From assembly GCF_040954835.1 (NCBI RefSeq), contig NC_090697.1, positions 29,443,001-29,507,000 of the forward strand: 64,000 nucleotides of DNA, written 5' to 3'. The number at the start of each line of letters is the position of its first letter. The stretch's first letter is position 1. Below, piece by piece: positions 35,601 to 46,800 of the stretch. Position numbers and translations under genes: made by a program. The notes beneath the pieces are model-generated. The model was not told where the DNA came from and did not search any database. It was given only the letters and a program-made list of their open reading frames with translations. Source of the stretch: Lepisosteus oculatus. Taxonomy: Eukaryota; Chordata; Actinopteri; Semionotiformes; Lepisosteidae.

Positions 35601-38600
35601 TTGTCTGTCTGTCAGTCTGTGTGCCAGTGTCTCTGTGAGTCTGGGGTTTGTCTGTCTGTCAGTCTGTGTGCCAGTGTCTCTGTGAGTCTGGGGTTTGTCT
35701 GTCTGTCAGTCTGGGTGCCAGTGTCTCTGTGAGTCTGGGGTTTGTCTGTCTGTCAGTCTGTGTGCCAGTGTCTCTGTGAGTCTGGGGTTTGTCTGTCTGT
35801 CAGTCTGTGTGCCAGTGTCTCTGTGAGTCTGGGGTTTGTCTGTCTGTCTGTCAGTCTGTGTGCCAGTGTCTCTGTGAGTCTGGGGTTTGTCTGTCTGTCT
35901 GTCAGTCTGGGTGCCAGTGTCTCTGTGAGTCTGGGGTCTGTCCATCTGTCTGTGTGCCGGTGTCTCTTTGAGTCTGTCTGTCTGTCAGTGTGGGTAAGTG
36001 GTGATGACGTCTCGTCCTGCCCTCTCTCCAGGCGCTGCTGGAGCTGGTGTTCGGGGTGAAGGTGGTGATCACGGGTGATGGTTTTGTGCCAGGCGAGCGC
36101 AGTGTGATCATCATGAACCACCGCACGCGGCTGGACTGGATGTTCCTGTGGTGCTGCCTGCTGCGCTACAGCTACCTGAGGCTGGAGAAGATCTGCCTCA
36201 AGGCCGGCCTGAAGGCCATCCCAGGGTTCGGTCAGTACACTGGGACACTGAGACACTGACTCACTGACACGCTGAGACATTGAGACACTGGCTCACTGAC
36301 ACACTGCCTCACTGACACGTTGAGACACTGACACACTGACACACTGGCTCACTGACACGCTGAGACACTGACTCACTGACACACTGGCTCACTGACACGC
36401 TGAGACATTGAGACACTGACACACTGGCTCACTGACACGCTGAGACATTTAGACACTGACACACTGGCTCACTGACACGCTGAGACATTGAGACATGACA
36501 CACTGGCTCACTGACACGCTGAGACATTGAGACACTGACACACTGGCTCACTGACAGGCTGAGACATTGAGACACTGACACACTGGCTCACTGACACGCT
36601 GAGACATTGAGACACTGACACACTGGCTCACTGACAGGCTGAGACATTGAGACACTGACTCACTGGCATGCTGAGGTATTGAGACTGACACATTGTGACA
36701 CTGACACTGGCTCACTGACACGTTGAGACATTGAGACACTGACACACTGGCTCACTGACACGCTGAGACATTGAGACACTGACACACTGGCTCACTGACA
36801 CGCTGAGACATTGAGACACTGACACACTGGCTCACTGACACGCTGAGACATTGAGACACTGACACACTGGCTCACTGGCTCACTGACTGGCTCGCTGAGA
36901 CATTGAGACACTGACACACTGGCTCACTGGCTCACTGACTGGCTCGCTGAGACATTGAGACACTGACACGCTGAGACAATGAGTCACTGACCCACTGGCT
37001 CACTGGAACGCTGAGACATTGAGACAGACTCACTGGCTCACTGACACGCTGAGACACTGACACACATAACATTGTTTACTACAACAATCAGTGCTGAGCT
37101 GGTACTGCATGCTAATGTGTAATTAACAGAAATCTGTGCTGTGTTAATCTGACAGGCTGTTGTGTGTTACAGGCTGGGCCATGCAGGTGGCTTCCTTTAT
37201 CTTCATTCATCGGCGCTGGGAACAGGACCAGCACCACCTACAGGCCATGCTGCAGTACTTCTGTGACATCAGGGAGCCACTGCAGCTGCTCATCTTCCCT
37301 GAAGGCACTGATCTCACAGGTAACACTGACCTGGATAACACTGCCCTGATCTCCCAGGTAGCACTGACAGCCTGGGTAACGCTGACCTCCTAGGTAGCAG
37401 TGCCCAGACCTCCCAGGTAGCACTAATTTCTCAGGTATCGCTGCCCTGACCTCCTGAGTAACACTGTCCTTCCTGACATCTCAGGTGATGCTGATTTCAC
37501 AGGTATCACTGCCCTGACCTCTCAGGTAACACTAATCTCTCAGGTATCGCTGCCCTGACCTCTCAGGTGGCACTGATTTCACAGGTATCGCTGCCCTGAC
37601 CTCTCAGGTAACACTAATCTCTCGGGTATTGCTGCCCTGACCTCTCAGGTGGCACTGATTTCACAGGTACCGCTGCCCTGACCTCTCAGGTAACACTAAT
37701 CACTCAGGTATCGCTACCCTGACCTCTCAGGTAACACTCATTTCTCAGGTAGCACTGCCCTGACCTCTCAGGTGATGCTGATTTCACAGGTCACGCTGCC
37801 CTGACCTCTCAGGTGACGCTGATTTCACAGGTCACGCTGCCCTGACCTCTCAGGTGACGCTGATTTCACAGGTCACGCTGCCCTGACCTCTCAGGTGACG
37901 CTGATTTCACAGGTCACGCTGCCCTGACCTCTCAGGTGATGCTGATTTCACAGGTCACGCTGCCCTGACCTCTCAGGTGACGCTGATTTCACAGGTCACG
38001 CTGCCCTGACCTCTCAGGTGGTGCTGACCTCCTGCTCTCCCCTCTCTCTCTGTCCCACTCCGCTCTGGCCTGTTCCCGCCCCTCCACAGAGAACACGCGT
38101 GCACGCAGCGATGACTTCGCAGAGAAGAACAGTCTGCCCAAGTACGAGTATGTCCTGCACCCCCGCACTACAGGCTTCACTTTCATCGTGGACACGCTGC
38201 GCAGAGGTCAGTCTGTATCTCGGTGTGTCGGAGCTGTGCTGAGTGCTGTGCTGTGCTGAGCACTGCGCTGTGCGTCTCGGTGTGTCGGAGCTGTGCTGAG
38301 CGCTGCGCTGTGTGTCTCGATGTGTCGGAGCTGTGCTGAGCGCCACGCTGTGTGTCTCGGTGCGTTGGAGCTGTGCTGAGCGCTGCGCTGTGTCTCGGTG
38401 TGTCGGAGCTGTGCTGAGCGCTGCGCTGTGTCTCGGTGTGTCGGAGCTGAGCGCTGTGCTGCGCTGTGTGTCTCGGTGTGTCGGAGCTGTGCTGAGCGCT
38501 GCGCTGTGTCTCGGTGTGTCGGAGCTGAGCGCTGTGCTGCGCTGTGTGTCTCGGTGTGTTGGAGCTGTGCTGAGCGCTGCACTGTGTGTCTCGGTGTGTC

Positions 38601-39640
38601 GGAGCTGAGCGCTGTGCTGTCTCTCTCGGTGTGTCGGAGCGGCGCGCTGCTCCGCCCTGTGTGTCTCGGTGTGTCGGAGCTGAACGCTGCCCTTTGCCTC
38701 TCGGTGTGTCGGAGCTGTGCTGAGCGCCGCGCTGTATGTCGGAGCTGTGCTGGGCGCCGCGCTGTGTCTCGGTGTGTCAGAGCTGTGCTGAGCGCCGTGC
38801 TGTGTGTCTCGGTGTGTCGGAGCTGAGCGCTGCGCTGTGTGTCTTGGTATGTCAGATGTGCTGGGCACCACGCTGTGTGTCTTGGTGTGTCGGAGCTGAG
38901 CGCTGCGCTGTGTGCCTTGGTATGTCAGATGTGCTGGGCACCACGCTGTGTGTCTTGGTGTGTCGGAGCTGAGCGCTGCGCTGTGTCGGAGTCAGTGGGC
39001 CCAAGCTATTGAGTCGAGCAGAAGGAGCTCCTGCAGGGCCTTGTGGATAAGAGGGCTGGGTCCACACAGGTCCTCCAGCACCAACCTCTCCTCCCCGTCA
39101 CTCGCAGGGGACAACCTGGACGCCATCCACGACATCACCGTGGCCTACCCGCAGAACGTCCCCCAGACGGAGCGCCATCTGCTGGCCGGCGTGTTCCCGC
39201 GCGAGATCCACTTCCACGTGAGCCGCCACCCCGTGTCCACGCTGCCCACCGGCGCCCCGCAGCTGCAGGCCTGGTGCCAGGAGCGCTGGGGCGAGAAGGA
39301 GCGGCGCCTGCAGGACTTCTACACCGGGGGGCGCTGCTTCGACGCCTCGGGGCGCAGCCGCATCCCGCCCTGCAAGTCGGAGCGGCGGGTGCAGCTGATC
39401 CAGGCCGCCTCGCTGCTGTACTGGAGCGCCTTCATCGCGCTGAGCTGCGCCGGCCTCCTCCTCTCGCCCGCCCTCCGTGGCTTCTTCCTCCTGGTGGTGC
39501 TGTTCTTCCTCGGCCAGCAGAGGGCGGTGGGGGGCGTGGAGCTGCTGGAGCTGGCCTGCCATCGCAGGAAGCAGGGGGCCACCGGGGCGGCCACAAGGGA
39601 CAGGCTGGGCCGCGGGGCAGGAGACAAGGACAAGGACTGA
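32479..39640 (+). CDS. LCLAT1: LCLAT1, lysocardiolipin/lysophospholipid acyltransferase 1 (five coding exons)
   Basis: Coding exons are 32479-32643, 36032-36230, 37173-37319, 38090-38206 and 39108-39640; 1161 nt encode 386 residues (human short isoform 376), and all junction phases agree. The enzyme transfers acyl groups from acyl-CoA to lysocardiolipin and lysophosphatidylinositol/glycerol at ER and mitochondria-associated membranes (family knowledge). Visible features: an N-terminal membrane segment (residues 7-30), the catalytic HX4D motif NHRTRLD (H85, D90), the acceptor-binding motif FPEGTD (163-168), [12 protein letters not shown] in exon 4, and a C-terminal hydrophobic pair (about 305-346) before a basic/acidic tail. 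The start MVSVRG aligns with the human internal Met of the MVSWKG form; I could not find the longer human N-terminus. All four introns consist mostly of minisatellite. Confidence 0.96.
32670..35995 (+). repeat. 47-bp minisatellite filling LCLAT1 intron 1
   Basis: About 75 units of GTCTGTGTGCCAGTGTCTCT plus GTGAGTCTGGGGTTTGTCTGTCTGTCA with shorter variants. Starts 27 nt after the donor and ends about 37 nt before the next exon. The only interruption is a degenerate stretch at 34100-34190. Confidence 0.97.
36032..36230 (+). CDS. LCLAT1: LCLAT1 coding exon 2, catalytic HX4D
   Basis: Begins [11 protein letters not shown] and contains [20 protein letters not shown], which is acyltransferase motif I. 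Ends in phase 1 at TTCG|GTCAGT. Confidence 0.96.
36238..37065 (+). repeat. 40-bp minisatellite in LCLAT1 intron 2
   Basis: About 20 units of CACTGACACACTGGCTCACT plus GACACGCTGAGACATTGAGA, starting 8 nt after the donor. Confidence 0.95.
37173..37319 (+). CDS. LCLAT1: LCLAT1 coding exon 3, FPEGTD motif
   Basis: Encodes [15 protein letters not shown] through [11 protein letters not shown]. The donor is CACAG|GTAAC at 37320. The last 16 exon bases are near-identical to units of the array that fills the following intron. Confidence 0.95.
37304..38030 (+). repeat. 41-bp minisatellite in LCLAT1 intron 3, overlapping exon 3
   Basis: Units of CTGATTTCACAGGTCACGCT plus GCCCTGACCTCTCAGGTGACG. The real exon end GGCACTGATCTCACAG|GTAAC is itself the first unit. 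Confidence 0.94.
38090..38206 (+). CDS. LCLAT1: LCLAT1 coding exon 4
   Basis: The acceptor is CCTCCACAG. Encodes the [20 protein letters not shown] segment and ends AGAG|GTCAGT in phase 1. Confidence 0.95.
38217..38990 (+). repeat. About 40-bp minisatellite in LCLAT1 intron 4
   Basis: About 20 units of CTCGGTGTGTCGGAGCTGTG plus CTGAGCGCTGCGCTGTGTGT, starting about 10 nt after the donor. CpG-rich, unlike the other intron arrays. Confidence 0.95.
39108..39640 (+). CDS. LCLAT1: LCLAT1 coding exon 5 and stop
   Basis: The acceptor is CTCGCAG. Encodes [19 protein letters not shown], then [19 protein letters not shown], two hydrophobic stretches and the tail GDKDKD before TGA. Third codon positions are very GC-rich. 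Confidence 0.96.
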
Positions 39641-39889
39641 GGGGCAGGAGTAGGGTAACGGGGACGCCCTGGAGAACTCTGGGGCTGCGCTGGACGCCCC
39701 AGCCGTGCGAGAGAGGAGGGGAGTGCGCTGGCTCCCCGTGTCGCTGTGCCCCCACTCATCTCCGTCTCCTCATCCGTCCCCCTCACCGCCCCGTCCCCCG
39801 CCAGGCAGGGACCTGTGGGTTTTAATCTGTGTGCTGTTGTCAGACTGCACTTCAGTCTGCCCTATAGCGAAGGAACAGAGCCATTGTAC

Positions 39890-41285
39890 CGAGACACGCA
39901 CATGGGCTGACAAACTCACACAGGCTGACAAACTCACACAGGCTGACACACTCGCACAGACTGACACACTCACACACTCGCACAGACTGACACACACTAC
40001 AACAGACTGGCACACTCACACACTACACCAGACTGATACACTCACACAGGCTGACACACTCACACACTACACCAGACTGACACACTCACACACTCGCACA
40101 GACTGACACACTCACACACTCGCACAGACTGACACACACTACAACAGACTGGCACACTCACACACTACACCAGACTGATACACTCACACAGGCTGACACA
40201 CTCACACACTACAGCAGACTGACACACTCGCACAGACTGACACACTCACACACTACAGCAGACTGACACTCACACACTACACCAGACTGACACACTCGCA
40301 CACTACAGCAGACTGGCACACTCACACAGGCTGACACACTCACACACTACACCAGACTGGCACACTCACACACTACACCAGACTGGCACACTCACACACT
40401 ACACCAGACTGACACACTCACACAGACTGACACGCTCACACACTACACCAGACTGACACTCACACAGGCTGACACAGTCACACACTACACCAGACTGACA
40501 CTCACACAGGCTGACACACTCACACACTACACCGGACTGACACACTCACACAGACTGACACACTCGCACACTACACCAGACTGACACACTCACACAGGCT
40601 GACACACTCGCACACTACACCAGACTGACACACTCACACAGGCTGACACACTCGCACACTACACCAGACTGACACACTCACACAGGCTGACACACTCACA
40701 CACTACACCAGACTGGCACACTCGCACAGGCTGACACACACACTACACCAGACTGGCACACTCACACAGACTGACACGCTCGGACAGACTGACTCTCGCA
40801 CACTACACCGGACTGACACACTCACACAGACTGACACACTCGCACACTACACCAGACTGACACACTCACACAGGCTGACACACTCACACACTACACCAGA
40901 CTGACACACTCACACAGGCTGACACACTCACACACTACACCAGACTGACACACTCACACAGGCTGACACACTCGCACACTACACCAGACTGACACACTCA
41001 CACAGGCTGACACACTCGCACACTACACCAGACTGACACACTCACACAGGCTGACACACTCGCACACTACACCAGACTGACACACTCACACAGGCTGACA
41101 CACTCGCACACTACACCAGACTGACACACTCACACAGGCTGACACACTCGCACACTACACCAGACTGGCACACTCGCACAGGCTGACACACACACTACAC
41201 CAGACTGGCACACTCACACAGACTGACACGCTCGGACAGACTGACTCTCGCACACTACACCAGACTGACACACTCACACAGGCTG
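39890..41285. repeat. About 44-bp AC-rich minisatellite downstream of LCLAT1
   Basis: About 32 units of CACTCACACAGGCTGACACA plus CTCGCACACTACACCAGACTGACA, starting 250 nt after the LCLAT1 stop. A block from the 40720-40800 region recurs almost exactly at 41160-41250, indicating a duplication within the array. Confidence 0.95.
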
Positions 41286-41299
41286 ACTACTGCTCGGTG

Positions 41300-41470
41300 T
41301 TGTCTCACAGAACCAGAAGGAACGATCCGTCTGCTTGGAGTCACAGAGCGAAGAGGAACAATCCCTCTGCTCGGTGCCTCATTGTGTCACAGAGCCGGGA
41401 GGAATGATCTTGTTGCTTGGTGCTGCAGTGTTTTTACAGAGCCAGGAGGAACGATCCTGCTTCTCAGGGC
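41300..41470 (+). repeat. 46-bp minisatellite, short upstream copy
   Basis: Three to four degenerate units of the array that continues at 41893-43145. Confidence 0.85.
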
Positions 41471-41473
41471 CGT

Positions 41474-41870
41474 GAAGCTGCGAGGAATGATTTCACACCC
41501 ATTCACTTTTTGCTTAGTTTTATTTAAGGTCTTGTTGAATATGTCTGTGGGAGCGTTTCTTGTTAATAACGCCCCCTACACTCTGAAATACCTCTTCACC
41601 AGTCGATAGACCCTTGCTGTGTCCTGTTGGTATCTTTGTTCCTAGTTTTCTATACTGCGGTGGGAGATGGGACCCCAGCAGTGCGTAGGAGCTGTGGACT
41701 GTAACCACTGTGCTTGTATTCATTTTAATTAATAGAAAACAGTCTGTTTCCTCATCCCTTGAGTGAGGTCTGAGTCTGAAGCTGCTGGACTGTGGCTGTA
41801 CGGTGGTAGTATTGATTACCAGGTGAACACCAGCAAGTTTTCCATTAGATCCATCGTAATACGCATGACG
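41474..41870. repeat. Duplicated 0.4 kb block, copy 1
   Basis: From GAATGATTTCACACCCATTC onward, nearly identical to 43165-43560. Each copy sits immediately after a 46-bp array that ends in the same ACGATCCTGCTTCTCAGGG variant. The block reads TTTTAATTAATAG where copy 2 reads TTTTAATAAATAG. Confidence 0.9.
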
Positions 41871-41892
41871 CAGTCACACGCTACACCAGACT

Positions 41893-43145
41893 GACAAGTG
41901 CTCGGTGCCACATTGCGTCACAGAGCGAGGAGGAACGATCCGTCTGTTCTGTGTCGCATTGTCTCACAGAGCCAGGAGGAACGATCCGTCTGCTCGGTGT
42001 CGCATTGTCTCACAGAGCGAGGAGGAACGATCCGTCTGCTCGGTGTCGCATTGTCTCACAGAGCGAGGAGGAACGATCCGTCTGCTCTGTGTCGCATTGT
42101 CTCACAGAGCGAGGAGGAACGATCCGTCTGCTCGGTGTCGCATTGTCTCACAGAGCCAGGAGGAACGATCCGTCTGCTCGGTGTCGCATTGTCTCACAGA
42201 GCGAGGAGGAACGATCCGTCTGCTCTGTGTCGCATTGTCTCACAGAGCGAGGAGGAACGATCCGTCTGCTCGGTGTCGCATTGTCTCACAGAGCGAGGAG
42301 GAACGATCCGTCTGCTCGGTGTCGCATTGTCTCACAGAGCCAGGAGGAACGATCCGTATGCTCGGTGTCGCATTGTCTCACAGAGCCAGGAGGAACGATC
42401 CGTCTGTTCTGTGTCGCATTGTCTCTCAGAGCCAGGAGGAACGATCCGTCTGCTCGGTGTCGCATTGTCTCACAGAGCCAGGAGGAACGATCCGTCTGTT
42501 CTGTGTCGCATTGTCTCTCAGAGCCAGGAGGAACGATCCGTCTGCTCGGTGTCGCATTGTCTCACAGAGCCAGGAGGAACGATCCGTCTGCTCGGTGTCG
42601 CATTGTCTCACAGAGCCAGGAGGAACGATCCGTCTGCTCGGTGTCGCATTGTCTCACAGAGCCAGGAGGAACGATCCGTCTGCTCGGTGTCGCATTGTCT
42701 CACAGAGCCAGGAGGAACGATCCGTCTGTTCTGTGTCGCATCGTCTCACAGAGCGAGGAGGAACGATCCGTCTGCTCGGTGTCGCATTGTCTCACAGAGC
42801 CAGGAGGAACGATCCGTCTGCTCGGTGTCGCATTGTCTCACAGAGCCAGGAGGAACGATCCGTCTGCTCTGTGTCGCATTGTCTCACAGAGCCAGGAGGA
42901 ACGATCCGTCTGCTCGGTGTCGCATTGTCTCACAGAGCCAGGAGGAACGATCCGTCTGCTCGGTGTCGCATTGTCTCACAGAGCCAGGAGGAACGATCCG
43001 TCTGCTCTGTGTCGCATTGTCTCACAGAGCGAGGAGGAACGATCCGTCTGCTCGGTGTCGCATTGTCTCACAGAGCCAGGAGGAACGATCCGTCTGCTCG
43101 GTGTCGCATTGTCTCACAGAGCCAGGAGGAACGATCCTGCTTCTC
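41893..43145 (+). repeat. 46-bp minisatellite, main array
   Basis: About 27 units of CAGAGCCAGGAGGAACGATC plus CGTCTGCTCGGTGTCGCATTGTCTCA. All three forward frames stay open (416-428 codons) because no frame of the unit contains a stop; there is no evidence of coding. Confidence 0.96.
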
Positions 43146-43164
43146 AGGGTCATGAAGCCACAAG

Positions 43165-43560
43165 GAATGATCTTGATGTTATGACTCATTTCACACCCAT
43201 TCACTTTTTGCTTAGTTTTATTTAAGGTCTTGTTGAATATATCTGTGGGAGCGTTTCTTGTTAATAATGCCCCCTACACTCTGAAATACCTCTTCACCAG
43301 TCGATAGACCCTTGCTGTGTCCTGTTGGTATCTTTGTTCCTAGTTTTCTATACTGCGGTGGGAGATGGGACCCAGCAGTGCGTAGGAGCTGTGGACTGTA
43401 ACCACTGTGCTTGTATTCATTTTAATAAATAGAAAACAGTCTGTTTCCTCTTCCCTTGAGTCAGTTCTGAGTCTGAAGCTGCTGCACTGTGGCTGTACGG
43501 TGGAAATATTGATCTGGTAAACGCCAGCAAGTTTTCCATTGCATCCATCGTAATGCACGT
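43165..43560. repeat. Duplicated 0.4 kb block, copy 2
   Basis: Direct repeat of 41474-41870. Contains AATAAA at 43424-43429. Beyond it, to 43830, nothing is recognised. Confidence 0.9.
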
Positions 43561-43834
43561 AAGAAAAACAATTGTAGTTCTTGGTGAGTACCGACATCAT
43601 CATTTTTGGGTAGTCATACGAGTATGGCCAGTGCTGGTATGAGTGTGTAGTGACAGCACGCCTGTCACCATGTACACACCACTTACTGCTGGCTGTCCCT
43701 GTCACTCATGCAGGGGAATGGGCACAGACAGGCAATTATTCATACCAGCTAACAGGGTGAGCTGTTTTATAGCAGTGAGTCCACAGCAGTGCACAGTTCC
43801 ACTTCCGTAAAACACACCCACCCACACAAAATAC

Positions 43835-46800
43835 AGGGAATAGTGTGCAGGGTTCGATACTGGAGACAGGAGAGAGGTGTGTGGATCAGGGAATAGTGTG
43901 CAGGGTTCGATACTGGAGACAGGAGAGAGGTGTGTGGATCAGGGAATAGTGTGCAGGGTTCGATACTGGAGACAGGAGAGAGGTGTGTGGATCAGGGAAT
44001 AGTGTGCAGGGTTCGATACTGGAGAGACAGAAGAGAGAGGTGTGTGGATCGGGGAATAGTGTGCAGGGTTCGATACTAGAGACACAGGAGAGAGGTGTGT
44101 GGATCGGGGAATAGTGTGCAGGGTTCGATACTGGAGAGGCGGGAGAGAGGTGTGTGGATTGGGGAATAGTGTGCAGGGTTCGATACTGGAGAGGCGGGAG
44201 AGAGAGGTGTGTGGATCAGGGAATAGTGTGCAGGGTTTGATACTGGAGAGACAGAAGAGAGAGGTGCGTGGATCGGGGAATAGTGTGCAGGGTTCGATAC
44301 CGGAGAGACGGGAGAGAGAGGTGTGTGGATCAGGGAATAGTGTGCAGGGTTCGATACTGGAGAGGCGGGAGAGAGAGGTGTGTGGATCGGGGAATAGTGT
44401 GCAGGGTTCGATACTGGAGAGACGGGAGAGAGGTGTGTGGATCGGGGAATAGTGTGCAGGGTTCGATACTGGAGAGACAGAAGAGAGAGGTGTGTGGATC
44501 GGGGAATAGTGTGCAGGGTTCGATACCGGAGAGACGGAAGAGAGAGGTGTGGATCGGGGAATAGTGTGCAGGGTTCGATACTGGAGAGACGGAAGAGAGA
44601 GGTGTGTGGATCGGGGAATAGTGTGCAGGGTTCGATACTGGAGAGACAGAAGAGAGAGGTGTGTGGATCGGGGAATAGTGTGCAGGGTTCGATACTGGAG
44701 AGGCGGGAGAGAGGTGTGTGGATTGGGGAATAGTGTGCAGGGTTCGATACTGGAGAGGCGGGAGAGAGAGGTGTGTGGATCAGGGAATAGTGTGCAGGGT
44801 TTGATACTGGAGAGACAGAAGAGAGAGGTGCGTGGATCGGGGAATAGTGTGCAGGGTTCGATACCGGAGAGACGGGAGAGAGAGGTGTGTGGATCGGGGA
44901 ATAGTGTGCAGGGTTCGATACTGGAGAGGCGGGAGAGAGAGGTGTGTGGATCGGGGAATAGTGTGCAGGGTTCGATACTGGAGAGACGGGAGAGAGGTGT
45001 GTGGATCGGGGAATAGTGTGCAGGGTTCGATACTGGAGAGACGGGAGAGAGGTGTGTGGATCGGGGAATAGTGTGCAGGGTTCGATACCGGAGAGACGGG
45101 AGAGAGAGGTGTGGATCGGGGAATAGTGTGCAGGGTTCGATACTGGAGAGACGGAAGAGAGAGGTGTGTGGATCGGGGAATAGTGTGCAGGGTTCGATAC
45201 TGGAGAGACAGAAGAGAGAGGTGTGTGGATCGGGGAATAGTGTGCAGGGTTCGATACTGGAGAGGCGGGAGAGAGGTGTGTGGATCGGGGAATAGTGTGC
45301 AGGGTTCGATACCGGAGAGACAGAAGAGAGAGGTGTGTGGATCGGGGAATAATGTGCAGGGTTCGATACTGGAGAGGCGGGAGAGAGGTGTGTGGATCGG
45401 GGAATAGTGTGCAGGGTTCGATACCGGAGAGACAGAAGAGAGAGGTGTGTGGATCGGGGAATAGTGTGCAGGGTTCGATACCGGAGAGACAGAAGAGAGA
45501 GGTGTGGATCGGGGAATAGTGTGCAGGGTTCGATACCGGAGAGACAGAAGAGAGAGGTGTGGATCGGGGAATAGTGTGCAGGGTTCGATACTGGAGAGAC
45601 AGAAGAGAGAGGTGTGGATCGGGGAATAGTGTGCAGGGTTCGATACTGGAGAGACAGAAGAGAGAGGTGTGTGGATCGGGGAATAGTGTGCAGGGTTCGA
45701 TACTGGAGAGGCGGGAGAGAGGTGTGTGGATCGGGGAATAGTGTGCAGGGTTCGATACTGGAGAGACGGGAGAGAGGTGTGTGGATCGGGGAATAGTGTG
45801 CAGGGTTCGATACTGGAGAGACAGAAGAGAGAGGTGTGTGGATCGGGGAATAGTGTGCAGGGTTCGATACTGGAGAGGCGGGAGAGAGAGGTGTGTGGAT
45901 CAGGGAATAGTGTGCAGGGTTTGATACTGGAGAGACAGAAGAGAGAGGTGCGTGGATTGGGGAATAGTGTGCAGGGTTCAATACTGGAGAGACAGAAGAG
46001 AGAGGTGTGTGGATCGGGGAATAGTGTGCAGGGTTCGATACCGGAGAGACAGAAGAGAGAGGTGTGGATCGGGGAATAGTGTGCAGGGTTCGATACTGGA
46101 GAGACAGAAGAGAGAGGTGCGTGGATCGGGGAATAGTGTGCAGGGTTCGATACCGGAGAGACGGGAGAGAGAGGTGTGTGGATCGGGGAATAGTGTGCAG
46201 GGTTCGATACTGGAGAGGCGGGAGAGAGAGGTGTGTGGATCGGGGAATAGTGTGCAGGGTTCGATACTGGAGAGACGGGAGAGAGGTGTGTGGATCGGGG
46301 AATAGTGTGCAGGGTTCGATACCGGAGAGACGGGAGAGAGAGGTGTGGATCGGGGAATAGTGTGCAGGGTTCGATACTGGAGAGACAGAAGAGAGAGGTG
46401 TGTGGATCGGGGAATAGTGTGCAGGGTTCGATACCGGAGAGACAGAAGAGAGAGGTGTGTGGATCGGGGAATAGTGTGCAGGGTTCGATACCGGAGAGAC
46501 AGAAGAGAGAGGTGTGGATCGGGGAATAGTGTGCAGGGTTCGATCCAGGATAGACAGAAGAGAGAGGTGTGGATCGGGGAATAGTGTGCAGGGTTCGATA
46601 CCGGAGAGACAGAAGAGAGAGGTGTGTGGATCGGGGAATAGTGTGCAGGGTTCGATACTGGAGACACAGGAGAGAGAGAGGTGTGGATCGGGGAATAGTG
46701 TGCAGGGTTCGATACTGGAGAGGAGGGAGAGAGGTGTGTGGATCGGGGAATAGTGTGCAGGGTTCGATACTGGAGAGGCGGGAGAGAGGTGTGTGGATCG

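Noticed and set aside
41898-43225. Three overlapping forward frames of 416-428 codons
   Set aside because: All are the 46-bp minisatellite read in its three frames; identical peptides appear in each, which shows repetition and not coding.
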